Made by a program: the position numbers and the translations under genes. From Fusibacter sp. 3D3 (GTDB lineage Bacteria > Bacillota > Clostridia > Peptostreptococcales > Acidaminobacteraceae): a stretch of DNA of 43,705 nt. The stretch spans positions 6,843 through 50,547 of the forward strand of contig NZ_BDHH01000015.1 of NCBI RefSeq assembly GCF_001748365.1, in the 5' to 3' direction. This document shows, piece after piece, positions 34,139 to 43,000 of this stretch (its first letter is position 1; the number at the start of each line of letters is the position of its first letter). The notes under the pieces were generated by a model. It was not told the DNA's origin. It made no database searches and saw nothing but the letters and a program-made list of their open reading frames with translations.

Positions 34139-34633
34139 ATGGGTGATAAATTTATTGATAAGATCAAATTCTTTTGGGGTGTTGACTCCCAAGAGGAAGA
34201 AGATTATGCAGCAGAGGATTTTTACAGTGAGATGAAGCGGGATGATCTTGATGGCGAAGAGCCCGTTAATGCCATCTCAGAAAACACTCAAAAATCCATG
34301 AACACCATAAAAACAAGTAACAAAATTCTCAATATTCATTCGAATGCACAGATGAATGTGGTCCTTTTCCATCCTAAGAGTTTTGAAGAATCTACGGGAA
34401 TCGTAGATACTTTAAAAAGCAGACGTCCTGTGGTCATGAATATTTCAGAACTCGATAAAGATTTGGCTAGAAAAATCTTTGACTTTTGTTCAGGTGCGCT
34501 TTATGCACTTGATGGACACATCCAACAGGTTTCTAAGGGGATATTTGTTTTAGCGCCTCAAAATGTTGACATCACTGGCGATACAACTGTTAACAAGACA
34601 GAGAGTACGATTAGCTCATGGCTTAAAGAATAG
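34139..34633 (+). CDS. sepF: Cell division protein SepF
   Basis: The product has 164 residues from the ATG at 34139. The TTG at 34127 overlaps the GGAGGA site and is rejected. An N-terminal amphipathic helix (GDKFIDKIKFFWGV) binds the membrane, an acidic linker follows, and the C-terminal SepF core (MNVVLFHPKSFEESTGIVDT, then VVMNISELDKDLARKIFDFC) binds FtsZ and forms rings. Because ftsA is missing from the dcw cluster, SepF is the visible candidate for the FtsZ membrane anchor. Confidence 0.96.
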   Translation: MGDKFIDKIKFFWGVDSQEEEDYAAEDFYSEMKRDDLDGEEPVNAISENTQKSMNTIKTSNKILNIHSNAQMNVVLFHPKSFEESTGIVDTLKSRRPVVMNISELDKDLARKIFDFCSGALYALDGHIQQVSKGIFVLAPQNVDITGDTTVNKTESTISSWLKE

Positions 34634-34645
34634 GAGAATAAGACT

Positions 34646-34909
34646 ATGATACAATTACGCGTCACTATTTTTTACTTTTTACAAGTGATCATGTATATGA
34701 TCTTTGCAAGAGCAATGCTCTCTTGGTTTATACGGGATGCCAATAATCCTTTTATGAAAGTTTTGATTAATTTGACTGAACCTATATTGAGTCCTGTTAG
34801 GAAATTGCTTTTTAGACTAAATATAGGTGGAAATATGATTGATTTCAGTCCATTGGTAGCATTGTTGTTAATCCAATTTCTTTCATACCTGGTTGTAGGC
34901 TTAAAATAA
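34646..34909 (+). CDS. yggT: YggT-family membrane protein
   Basis: The product has 87 residues with two membrane segments (about 4-24 and 66-86) and the YggT signature ARAMLSWFIRDANNPFMKVL, then LTEPILSPVRKLL. The family is linked to division, osmotic tolerance and, in plastids, nucleoid spread. The exact role is open. Its stop overlaps the start of ylmH by one base (TAATG), so the two are translationally coupled. Confidence 0.95.
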   Translation: MIQLRVTIFYFLQVIMYMIFARAMLSWFIRDANNPFMKVLINLTEPILSPVRKLLFRLNIGGNMIDFSPLVALLLIQFLSYLVVGLK

Positions 34910-35697
34910 TGAACAAAGAAAATGGGTTAAAACACTTTGGACACCTCCTTGATAAGGATGGTGTCTTTTTAAAAGGACTTGAGAAAATAGAAGCGGCAGA
35001 AAAGTATTATGAAGCACAAGAAACCCTATTTTGTTCACCAGACATTGCCTTTGGACTGGAAACGATTTTAAAGGCGAGTTCAGAACTTCGCTTTATCAAG
35101 TGGGGTGGCTTTGAAGGTGCTGAAAGAGTAAAATTTTTAATAACGCCTGATTATTTAGAGCCTTCTAAAGCGCAGTTGAGTTTCCTAGCTTTAGAGTTTA
35201 CATTTGCCTCAAAATATTATACGGTTGAACATAAAGATGTTCTAGGGGCGCTTATGGGACTTGGGATCAATAGAGATCGTACAGGAGATATCTTGATTTT
35301 TGAATCTTATTTTATCATTTTCTTAGAACGTGATTTATGTGATTATGTGCTCATGAGTTTAGAAAAAGTGGGCAGAGCTTCGGTTAGAGGACGCATTAAA
35401 GAAAATGCAGAGATTCAGGAGATCGAAAGACCTGTTCATATCAAACAGGATACGGTAAAATCTTTAAGGCTCGATGCTGTCATTGCTGCCTTTTATAATT
35501 TTTCTAGAAGTGAAGCTCAAAAATGGATTCAGTCTGAGAAAGTAAAAGTGAATTATAGACCTATTACTTCTACTTCATATGAGATTTCTGAAGGTGATTT
35601 GATATCTGTTCGAGGGTTTGGTAGATTTACAGTCAGTGCTGTTGAGGGCATTACAAAAAAGGATCGAATTCGCATTATGTTTACGAGCCCCTCATAA
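34909..35697 (+). CDS. ylmH: RNA-binding S4-domain protein YlmH
   Basis: The product has 262 residues. The N-terminal region (HFGHLLDKDGVFLKGLEKIE) and a middle ferredoxin-like part (EHKDVLGALMGLGINRDRTG DI type) match YlmH. The S4 RNA-binding domain is at about 182-245 (SLRLDAVIAAFYNFSRSEAQ, then KWIQSEKVKVNYRP). In Bacillus YlmH acts in the ribosome-associated quality-control process of stalled 50S subunits. Its start overlaps the yggT stop. Confidence 0.94.
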   Translation: MNKENGLKHFGHLLDKDGVFLKGLEKIEAAEKYYEAQETLFCSPDIAFGLETILKASSELRFIKWGGFEGAERVKFLITPDYLEPSKAQLSFLALEFTFASKYYTVEHKDVLGALMGLGINRDRTGDILIFESYFIIFLERDLCDYVLMSLEKVGRASVRGRIKENAEIQEIERPVHIKQDTVKSLRLDAVIAAFYNFSRSEAQKWIQSEKVKVNYRPITSTSYEISEGDLISVRGFGRFTVSAVEGITKKDRIRIMFTSPS

Positions 35698-35750
35698 AAA
35701 TTGTTATGAAAATGACATATTGAAGTCATCATAAAGACGTATGATTGCGT

Positions 35751-35756
35751 TATAAT
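35751..35756 (+). promoter_or_regulatory. Putative -10 element of the divIVA promoter
   Basis: TATAAT at 35751-35756 lies 42 bp before divIVA. The -35 is poor. A dyad ATGAC/GTCAT (35712-35716, 35725-35729) lies just upstream and could be an operator. Confidence 0.5.
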
Positions 35757-35798
35757 ACTACTAGAGAGTAGAGCGTCTCAAATAAGGGGGATGAATTT

Positions 35799-36248
35799 AT
35801 GTTAACACCACTTGATATACAAAATAAGCACTTTTCTAAAGGCCTTAGAGGTTATAATGAAACTGAAGTTGAGGAATACATGGCGCAGATCGTCAAGAGT
35901 ATGGAAGCGCTTATACATGTTAACATAGAAACCACAGCAAGGATCAATGAGCTTGAAAAAGAACTCAAGCATTTTAAAACGATGGAAAAAACCATTACAG
36001 ATGCCATGGTTTTGGCGCAAAAGACTTCTGAGGATATCATAAGGACGGCTGAGAGCAAAGCGCAATATAGGATTGAAAAAGCGGATGATCAGGCAAAGAA
36101 GGTGATTACAGATGCCAATACCGAAGTGATCAACATCATTAAGCGGCAAGAACATGCCAAACAAGAATTTATGAGTTTTAACACGAGGTTTAAAGTGCTC
36201 CTCGAAAGTCAACTTCAGCTTATGGAATCTCAGGTGAAAGAGATCTAG
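35799..36248 (+). CDS. divIVA: DivIVA-family septum site/pole protein
   Basis: The product has 149 residues. The N-terminal membrane-binding module LTPLDIQNKHFSKGLRGYNE, then TEVEEYMAQI, is followed by coiled coils to residue about 140. DivIVA senses negative membrane curvature and recruits division and pole partners. GGGGG lies upstream of the ATG, with a TATAAT further up. It ends the ylm block and precedes ileS, the usual clostridial and bacillar order. Confidence 0.96.
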   Translation: MLTPLDIQNKHFSKGLRGYNETEVEEYMAQIVKSMEALIHVNIETTARINELEKELKHFKTMEKTITDAMVLAQKTSEDIIRTAESKAQYRIEKADDQAKKVITDANTEVINIIKRQEHAKQEFMSFNTRFKVLLESQLQLMESQVKEI

Positions 36249-36317
36249 TGTGATAAAAAAACAATAGGCATGGTGTGATAAAAGATAAAATAGGCATGGT
36301 GTGATAAAAGATAAAAT
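36248..36317. repeat. Three tandem 25/26-bp units upstream of the ileS promoter
   Basis: Units start GTGTGATAAAA at 36248, 36273 and 36299. The first two end in AATAGGCATG, and the third is cut short by the T-box promoter. The first unit differs by a few bases. No gene is contained. Confidence 0.85.
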
Positions 36318-36319
36318 TG

Positions 36320-36348
36320 TTGACTGAAATTTCAACTTCGTTTATAAT
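36320..36348 (+). promoter_or_regulatory. Promoter of the ileS T-box transcript
   Basis: TTGACT (36320-36325) and TATAAT (36343-36348) with a 17-bp spacer, directly followed by the T-box leader. Confidence 0.88.
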
Positions 36349-36354
36349 TAAGGT

Positions 36355-36616
36355 CAAATGTTTCATAAACAAAGCAAAGATTGGAAAGAGTAAATAACAT
36401 TAAACTTTAAGAGAGTCAGTGGATGGTGTGAACTGATAGAGCGTGTTATTGAAAATCGGCCATAGCTATTTATGCGAAAGCTCTAGTGAGTAGTTTAAAT
36501 CGGTATAATACCGTTATCATTATTGAGTGACATGATCTCATTGTTTTTGTGATCTGTAATTTGGGTGGTACCACGGCTTAGTCGTCCCATAGTTTTTATG
36601 AACTATGGGATTTTTT
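36355..36616 (+). promoter_or_regulatory. T-box riboswitch leader of ileS
   Basis: The T-box sequence GGGTGGTACCACGG lies at 36563-36576. The terminator stem TCCCATAGTT/AACTATGGGA is at 36585-36594 and 36601-36610 with a T run. Stem I runs from about 36370 with AAGAGAGTCAGTGG and GGTGTGAACTGATA, closed by AATAAC/GTTATT. An ATC (isoleucine) codon at 36455-36457 is the candidate specifier, matching the downstream gene. Uncharged tRNA-Ile would stabilise the antiterminator and allow ileS to be read. Confidence 0.95.
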
Positions 36617-36660
36617 ATGTAAATTAATGGATCAAGTTAAGATAAGGAAGGATGATGGAT

Positions 36661-39600
36661 ATGTGTTATAAAGAGCTCGACAAAAAAGTAGTCGCTGAGG
36701 CAGAAGGTAGCGTCAGAAGTTACTGGGAAGAAATTGATCTGCTGAAATTAAGTGTGGAAAGCCGAGAAGGCGAAAAACCGTTTATTTTCTTTGAAGGTCC
36801 ACCAACAGCTAACGGTAAACCAGGGATTCATCATGTGCTTGCACGTGCCCTTAAAGATGCTGTATGTCGGTATAAAACCATGCAAGGCTATCAGGTAAAA
36901 CGTAAGGCTGGATGGGATACTCATGGTTTACCTGTTGAAATTGAAGTTGAAAAGAGATTAAATCTCAATGATAAAACCGCTATTGAAGCGTATGGCATTG
37001 AGAATTTTAATCATCAATGTCGTGCATCTGTATTTGAGTACGAAGATGCGTGGCGTGAGATGACGAAGAAGATGGCCTATTTAATCGATCTAGACAACCC
37101 TTATATCACACTTGAAAACAACTACATTGAAACAGAGTGGTGGATTTTAGATAAGTTCTTCAAGGAAGATTTTATTTATGAGGGCCATAAGATATTACCT
37201 TATTGTCCTAGATGTGGTACAGGGTTAGCTTCACATGAAGTTGCACAGGGCTATCAAGAAATTAAAACAGTAACGGTTTATGTGAAATTTAAGGTCAAAG
37301 ATAAAGATGAGTATTTCCTCGTTTGGACGACAACACCTTGGACGCTTGCTTCTAACGTCGCGCTGACCGTAAATGCAAATGAGACTTACGTAAAAGTTAA
37401 AAGCAACGGGGAAATATACTATGTAGAAAAAAATCTTGCACCAAGTGTTCTTGAAGGTGAATATGAAGTCCTTGAAGAAATGAAGGGGAAGGCTTTAGAG
37501 TATATGGAATATGAACAACTCATGCCATTTGTTCCCGTTGATAAAAAAGCATTTTTTGTAACGTGTGCCGATTATGTGACGGTGGATGATGGTACGGGTA
37601 TCGTTCATACAGCGCCTGCCTTTGGTGAAGATGACTACAACACAGGTGTTCGCTATGATTTACCCGTTTTACAGCCAGTAGATGAAGAGGGGAAATATAC
37701 TTTAACCCCTTGGAAGGGTCAATTTGTAATGGATGCAGATCCAGAAATCGTCAATTGGCTTGCTGAGCAACACATTCTCTATAGAAAGCAAAAAATGGAA
37801 CATAATTATCCGCATTGCTGGAGATGTAAGACGCCACTGCTCTATTATGCAAAACCGAGCTGGTACATCGAGATGACTAAACTCAAAGACCAGTTGATTG
37901 CAAATAATAATTCCGTTAACTGGTATCCAGATTATGTGGGTGAAAAGCGATTCGGGAACTGGCTTGAGAACCTCAATGACTGGGCAATTTCTAGAAGCAG
38001 ATACTGGGGCACACCACTGAATATTTGGAAGTGTGACTGTGGTCATTTGACAAGTGTGGGTTCTCGAAAAGAACTTGCAGAGCGTGCAATAGAAGCTATT
38101 GATGAGTCCATTGAACTTCACAGACCTTATGTAGATGATGTTCATTTAACATGTGAAAAGTGTAATGGTGTGATGAACAGAGTGCCTGATGTCATTGACT
38201 GTTGGTTTGACAGTGGTGCAATGCCGTTTGCGCAACATCACTATCCATTTGAGAACAAAGAAAACTTTGAATCCCTTTATCCAGCAGATTTTATCTGTGA
38301 GGGGATTGACCAAACTAGAGGATGGTTCTATTCATTAATTGCCATCAGCACTTTTGTTATGGGTGTTTCTCCTTATAAAAATGTATTGGTTAATGATTTG
38401 ATTTTGGATAAGCACGGCAAAAAGATGTCTAAGTCAAAAGGGAATACAGTAGATGCGTTTAACTTACTAGAGCAATACGGCGCTGATGTTGTGAGATGGT
38501 ATCTTTTATATGTTTCACCAGCTTGGGTACCGACAAAATTTGACGAGGATGGTCTTACAGAGGTCAACTCAAAATTCTTTGGAACCTTAAAAAATGTTTA
38601 TAACTTCTTTACCTTATATGCCAATACAGATGGGATTGACGTCAGTACTTTTAATGTGGCACCTAAAGACAGACCTGAGCTCGATCAATGGATCTTGTCA
38701 AAGTTAAATACCTTGATAAAAGAAGTCAACAACGATTTAAGTGTGTTTGATTTAACGAAAGCGGTTAGAAGAATTCAGGAGTTCGTCAGTGAAGATTTAT
38801 CGAACTGGTATATCAGACGTTCGAGAAGACGCTTCTGGGATTCAGAGTTATCGATAGACAAGCAATCTGTGTACAATACCACTTATGAAGTGCTTGTGGC
38901 GGTTTGTCAGCTTGCGGCACCTTTTGCACCGTTTTTAACGGAAGAAATCTATAGAAACTTGACCGGTGAAGTCTCTATTCATGTGAGCCACTATCCAGAA
39001 GCAGATGAAACGCTTATCAATAAACGTATTGAAGATAGAATGGATCTCGTAAGAGATCTTGTGACACTTGGACGTGCAGCGAGAGAATCCGTTAAAATAA
39101 AGGTGCGTCAACCGATTCAAAACGTCGTTGTGGATGGTAAGCACGAAGCTTTAATTGGAGATCTTGTGCCGCTGATCATGGAAGAGCTCAATGTTAAAGA
39201 AGTGGTTTTCACGACGGATTTGCCAGAATATATGAATTTCCAACTCAAGCCTAATTTTAAAGTCCTTGGTCCAATCTTGGGGAAGGATATGGGCGCGTTT
39301 TCAAAAGTGCTCGCTGGTTTTGATCCTCAAGAATATGCCATGAGACTTGAAGGTGGCGAATCGTTTGAAGTTGAAGTTGCTGGTGTACCTTTTACGCTTT
39401 CAAGTGAACATGTTTTAATCAACATCACTGCTAAAGAAGGGTTCACCGTAAAGATGGAAAATAATATTTTTATCATCTTGAACACGAATTTAACGGAAAC
39501 GCTCATAGGCGAAGGCTATGCCCGAGAGATGATTTCTAGAATTCAACAAATGAGAAAATCAAACGATTATGAGATGATGGATAATATTAAAATCTACTAT

Positions 39601-39756
39601 AAATGTGGTGATGCATTTGAACAAGGCATTCGTACACATAAAGACTATATCATGTCGGAAACATTAGGTGTTGAGATTGTAAAAGATGCTGAAAAGGCAT
39701 ATGAAGCCCATCATTTAAATGGTCATGATGTGGGCTTGTTCTTAGAGAAATTATAG
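36661..39756 (+). CDS. ileS: Isoleucyl-tRNA synthetase, eukaryote-like type 2
   Basis: The product has 1031 residues from the ATG at 36661, 9 bases after GGAAGG. Earlier ATGs at 36652 and 36655 are too close to it. The HIGH-region reads GKPGIHHVLARALKD (HHVL at 57-60) and KMSKS is at 588-592. The editing domain (VWTTTPWTLASN) and zinc cysteines CPRCGTG, CWRCKT and CEKC are present. The length over 1000 and the HH form of the signature mark the IleRS2 branch, which includes mupirocin-tolerant enzymes. Resistance itself is inference. It is controlled by the T-box leader. Confidence 0.97.
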   Translation: MCYKELDKKVVAEAEGSVRSYWEEIDLLKLSVESREGEKPFIFFEGPPTANGKPGIHHVLARALKDAVCRYKTMQGYQVKRKAGWDTHGLPVEIEVEKRLNLNDKTAIEAYGIENFNHQCRASVFEYEDAWREMTKKMAYLIDLDNPYITLENNYIETEWWILDKFFKEDFIYEGHKILPYCPRCGTGLASHEVAQGYQEIKTVTVYVKFKVKDKDEYFLVWTTTPWTLASNVALTVNANETYVKVKSNGEIYYVEKNLAPSVLEGEYEVLEEMKGKALEYMEYEQLMPFVPVDKKAFFVTCADYVTVDDGTGIVHTAPAFGEDDYNTGVRYDLPVLQPVDEEGKYTLTPWKGQFVMDADPEIVNWLAEQHILYRKQKMEHNYPHCWRCKTPLLYYAKPSWYIEMTKLKDQLIANNNSVNWYPDYVGEKRFGNWLENLNDWAISRSRYWGTPLNIWKCDCGHLTSVGSRKELAERAIEAIDESIELHRPYVDDVHLTCEKCNGVMNRVPDVIDCWFDSGAMPFAQHHYPFENKENFESLYPADFICEGIDQTRGWFYSLIAISTFVMGVSPYKNVLVNDLILDKHGKKMSKSKGNTVDAFNLLEQYGADVVRWYLLYVSPAWVPTKFDEDGLTEVNSKFFGTLKNVYNFFTLYANTDGIDVSTFNVAPKDRPELDQWILSKLNTLIKEVNNDLSVFDLTKAVRRIQEFVSEDLSNWYIRRSRRRFWDSELSIDKQSVYNTTYEVLVAVCQLAAPFAPFLTEEIYRNLTGEVSIHVSHYPEADETLINKRIEDRMDLVRDLVTLGRAARESVKIKVRQPIQNVVVDGKHEALIGDLVPLIMEELNVKEVVFTTDLPEYMNFQLKPNFKVLGPILGKDMGAFSKVLAGFDPQEYAMRLEGGESFEVEVAGVPFTLSSEHVLINITAKEGFTVKMENNIFIILNTNLTETLIGEGYAREMISRIQQMRKSNDYEMMDNIKIYYKCGDAFEQGIRTHKDYIMSETLGVEIVKDAEKAYEAHHLNGHDVGLFLEKL

Positions 39757-39781
39757 TTGGTTAGAATTTTAAACTGAAAGC

Positions 39782-39830
39782 GGCTTTTAATGCATTTGAA
39801 GAAATGTGTTGAAAGTAGCTTTTGTTTATT
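39782..39830 (+). terminator. Terminator of ileS
   Basis: TTTTAATGCATTT and AAATGTGTTGAAA pair over 13 bp with three wobbles around GAAG, extended by GCT/AGC, and are followed by TTTTGTTTATTT. It is weak in GC but well placed. Confidence 0.6.
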
Positions 39831-40093
39831 TAATTTTGAATTTTTTATCTAGAGGCCGTTTTTTTAAAGAAAAATGTGGGTATTTAATTTTCGTATGAAT
39901 GCCAAGCGTCGTGTTTTGAGGTAAAAAGTTTAAAAATATTAAATTGTTTTATTGACCAATTTCCAGATTTAAAAGCAAAAAAAGAAAAACGGGCTACTGA
40001 AAAGTGGAGGCTGAAATTATACGTGTTTACTTAAGGCCTTGAAAAAACACGCTTGGGTTATTCCGAGAGGCTATTAATATCAAAGGAGGGGTT
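39831..40093 (+). other. Intergenic leader with small hairpins before the surface-protein gene
   Basis: No gene is seen. Three consecutive small hairpins occur: CTACT-GAAA-AGTGG (39994-40007), CGTGTTT/AAACACG (40022-40028, 40045-40051) with AAGGCCTT in its loop, and CTTGG/CCGAG (40052-40067). A TTGACC lies near 39953. The leader could be regulatory, but it matches no riboswitch class that I know. Confidence 0.4.
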
Positions 40094-43000
40094 ATGATTC
40101 AATTGATAAGAAAGAAAGTAAAACAGATGATTTCAAAGGGGTTACTTTTTTCAATGGTTTTTGGGTTCGTTTTTTATTTTGATGCTGCTATGAAGGTGAC
40201 TTATGCAGGTTCACCAGGGGCATTTACAGTGGAATCACTAGAGACTTTACCCAGTACCTCATTGGCAGATGTTGTCTACGCAAATGGCATATATATAGCT
40301 GTAGGCTCCTCTGGTTCTATAGTAAAGTCTGCAGATGCAGAGTCATGGACATCTGTGAAAAACAAATCGGATAGTAGTAGCTATTCAGGGGTTTCAAATC
40401 CAAATTCATTTTCTTTTAATGGAGTAGCATATGGGAATGGATTATTTGTAGTGACTGGATCAGAGGGTGTTATTTTAACTTCACCTGATGGCACAACTTG
40501 GACACAGAGAACATCAAGTGTTTCTGATAATATCTATAAGGCAAGTTATTTCACTTTTAATGGTAGCAGTGCGTTTTATGCGGGGACAAAAGGAAAGTTT
40601 TTAAAATCAGCTGATGGCATTACTTGGTCACAAGTTACACCAACTGGCCTTGGAGCTACAAATTATGCATATAGAATCACTGTTGGTAACGGTGGAACGC
40701 GTTTGGCTGTAGGAGATGAGTCAGGGTATATTTATTCTACAATTGATGGCAGTACATGGAGTAGAGTTCTGCCTACAACAGTTGTAGCGGATGGAACGGC
40801 GACATCAAATAGTTCAAATATGTTAACTTGGATGAATGATCGATACTTTATATCCAGTGCGGGATCTTGGATCTGGACTTCTACAGATCTATCCACATTT
40901 ACGCTTTTAGGAGCACCTTTTAAACAAACGGTTGCTACTAGTGGCATACAGATGTTTAATGGATTTTACGACGGAAGCAAATATTATCTATTTGGTTATA
41001 AAGCACCTTATGGTTATGGTGTTGTGTATACCTCTACTGATGCCTCAACTTGGACAATGCAAGATTTTTCTAATAGCCTTGTAGGGCAAAATTCGGTATA
41101 TACAAATGGCAAGTATTTTAGACTTGGAAATGAAGGCATGCTTACTTCTGCCGATGGATCGAGTTGGACGTCTCCGTGGGGTGGAACTTTTAATGATGTT
41201 GTATTTGATGGCACTCAGTATATCGCTGTGGGTTATCATGCTGGTGAAAATAGCGGAATTTGGACTTCACCTGATCTTACTTCATGGGACATACATCCAT
41301 TAACTCAATATGCAAAAGGTTTAAATGCTGTGGTATATGGGAATGGTAAGTATATTGCTGTAGGTTCAAAAAATGCTACAGAAGCTAATATTATCACATC
41401 GAGCGATGGAAACACTTGGGCAAAGAATACAAGTGTTAATGATTCTTCTGATTTGTATGATATTGCATTTGGAAATGGTATTTTTGTGACTGTTGGAGGA
41501 GATGGAAGTGCCATAAAACTAAGGACATCTACTGACGGTATAACTTGGAATACACCAACTCTACCGTCTACAAATGCTAATACAATGTCTTCGGTAGGGT
41601 ATATTAATGGTCAGTTTATTGCAACTGGTTATAATACGGGCGATACAGGTGATCTGGTGTGGATTTCATCTGATGGAATAAATTGGATTGATAAATCAAG
41701 TTCTTATCCGGGAACAACTGATGGACTGTTGAATATTGTATATGATGGAAGTCAGTATATTTTATTACTGTTTGATACGTCAACTTATGAGCTCTTCTCA
41801 AGGACAAGTTCTGATTTAATAACATGGTCTGATAAAATAAGCATGAATGGGGTCGGTTATTCTGGTGCATCAGTTTCAACTCAGATGAATGTAATTGATG
41901 GCATATTATATGTGGTATCGTATGATAACGCTTGGAGTAAAATGATCATTAATTATTCAGATGATGGTGGACAGACGTGGGCAGATACTGGAGAGGATCT
42001 GGGGGAAAATTATGTCCAAGCAGCGGTTAACACAAATAACAGTTTATTCGTTATTGGATCACCTATGCTTGTGATGAAAGCACCTTCGACAGATGTTACA
42101 GCACCAACTTTATCAAGTATAGGCGAAAGTAATGTCACTAGCACCACTGCAACTATAGGTGCGACATCAAACGAAGCGGGTACACTTTACTATGTGGTTA
42201 CCACAAGTGCATCGGCACCAACAGCAGTACAAGTTTTAGCAGGACAAGATGAAACGGGTTCAGCAGCTTTAAAAACAGGTAATAGTGCTGTAACAGTGGA
42301 TGCAGCGAAGTCCTTTGATCTGACGGGATTAACAGCAGGCACAACTTATTACTATTATTTTGCAGCAGAAGATGCTTCAAACAATAAAAGTACCATTAGT
42401 GGTGATTCGTTTGCTACGAATTCAGCACTCGCTATCACTTACAATGCCAACGGTTCAACCAGCGGCGCTGTGCCAACAGACGGCACGGTATATAATGAAG
42501 GTGATACTGTAACAGTACTGGGAAATTCGGGTTCTCTTGTGAAAATCAATCACACCTTTGCAGGTTGGAATACTGCTTCAGATGGCACGGGTACGGATTA
42601 TGCACCTGCAGCGACCTTTGCAATGGGTGCAGGGAATGTGACCTTATATGCGAAGTGGACAGAGGATCCAAAGTATACGGTGACATACGATGGCAATGGT
42701 AAAACCGGCGGAATTGTACCGATTGATGGTTTAACGTACTACAGCGGTGGCTCGGTAATGGTTCTTAGCAACACGGGTACCCTTGTGAAAATGTACAGTA
42801 CGTTTGCAGGCTGGAACACCTTAGCGGATGGCACTGGTACGGACTATGCGCCCTCTGCGACGCTCACTATGGGTGCGGGCAATGTAACCTTGTATGCGAA
42901 GTGGATAGCGAATCCACTCTATAATGTAACCTATGATGCAAATGGTTCAACGGGTGGAGCAATTCCAACCGATCTTGCTTCATATTATGAAGGAGACCCT

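Noticed and set aside
35802-36335. 177-codon minus-strand frame opposite divIVA
   Set aside because: It lies opposite a clear divIVA gene and has no family features; the codon pattern is that of a shadow frame.
39990-40070. GGCTGAAATTATAC resembles part of a thiamine pyrophosphate riboswitch
   Set aside because: The other required parts (the upstream GGGG-GC segment and the ACCTGAT/GGATAATGCCAGCG segment) are missing.
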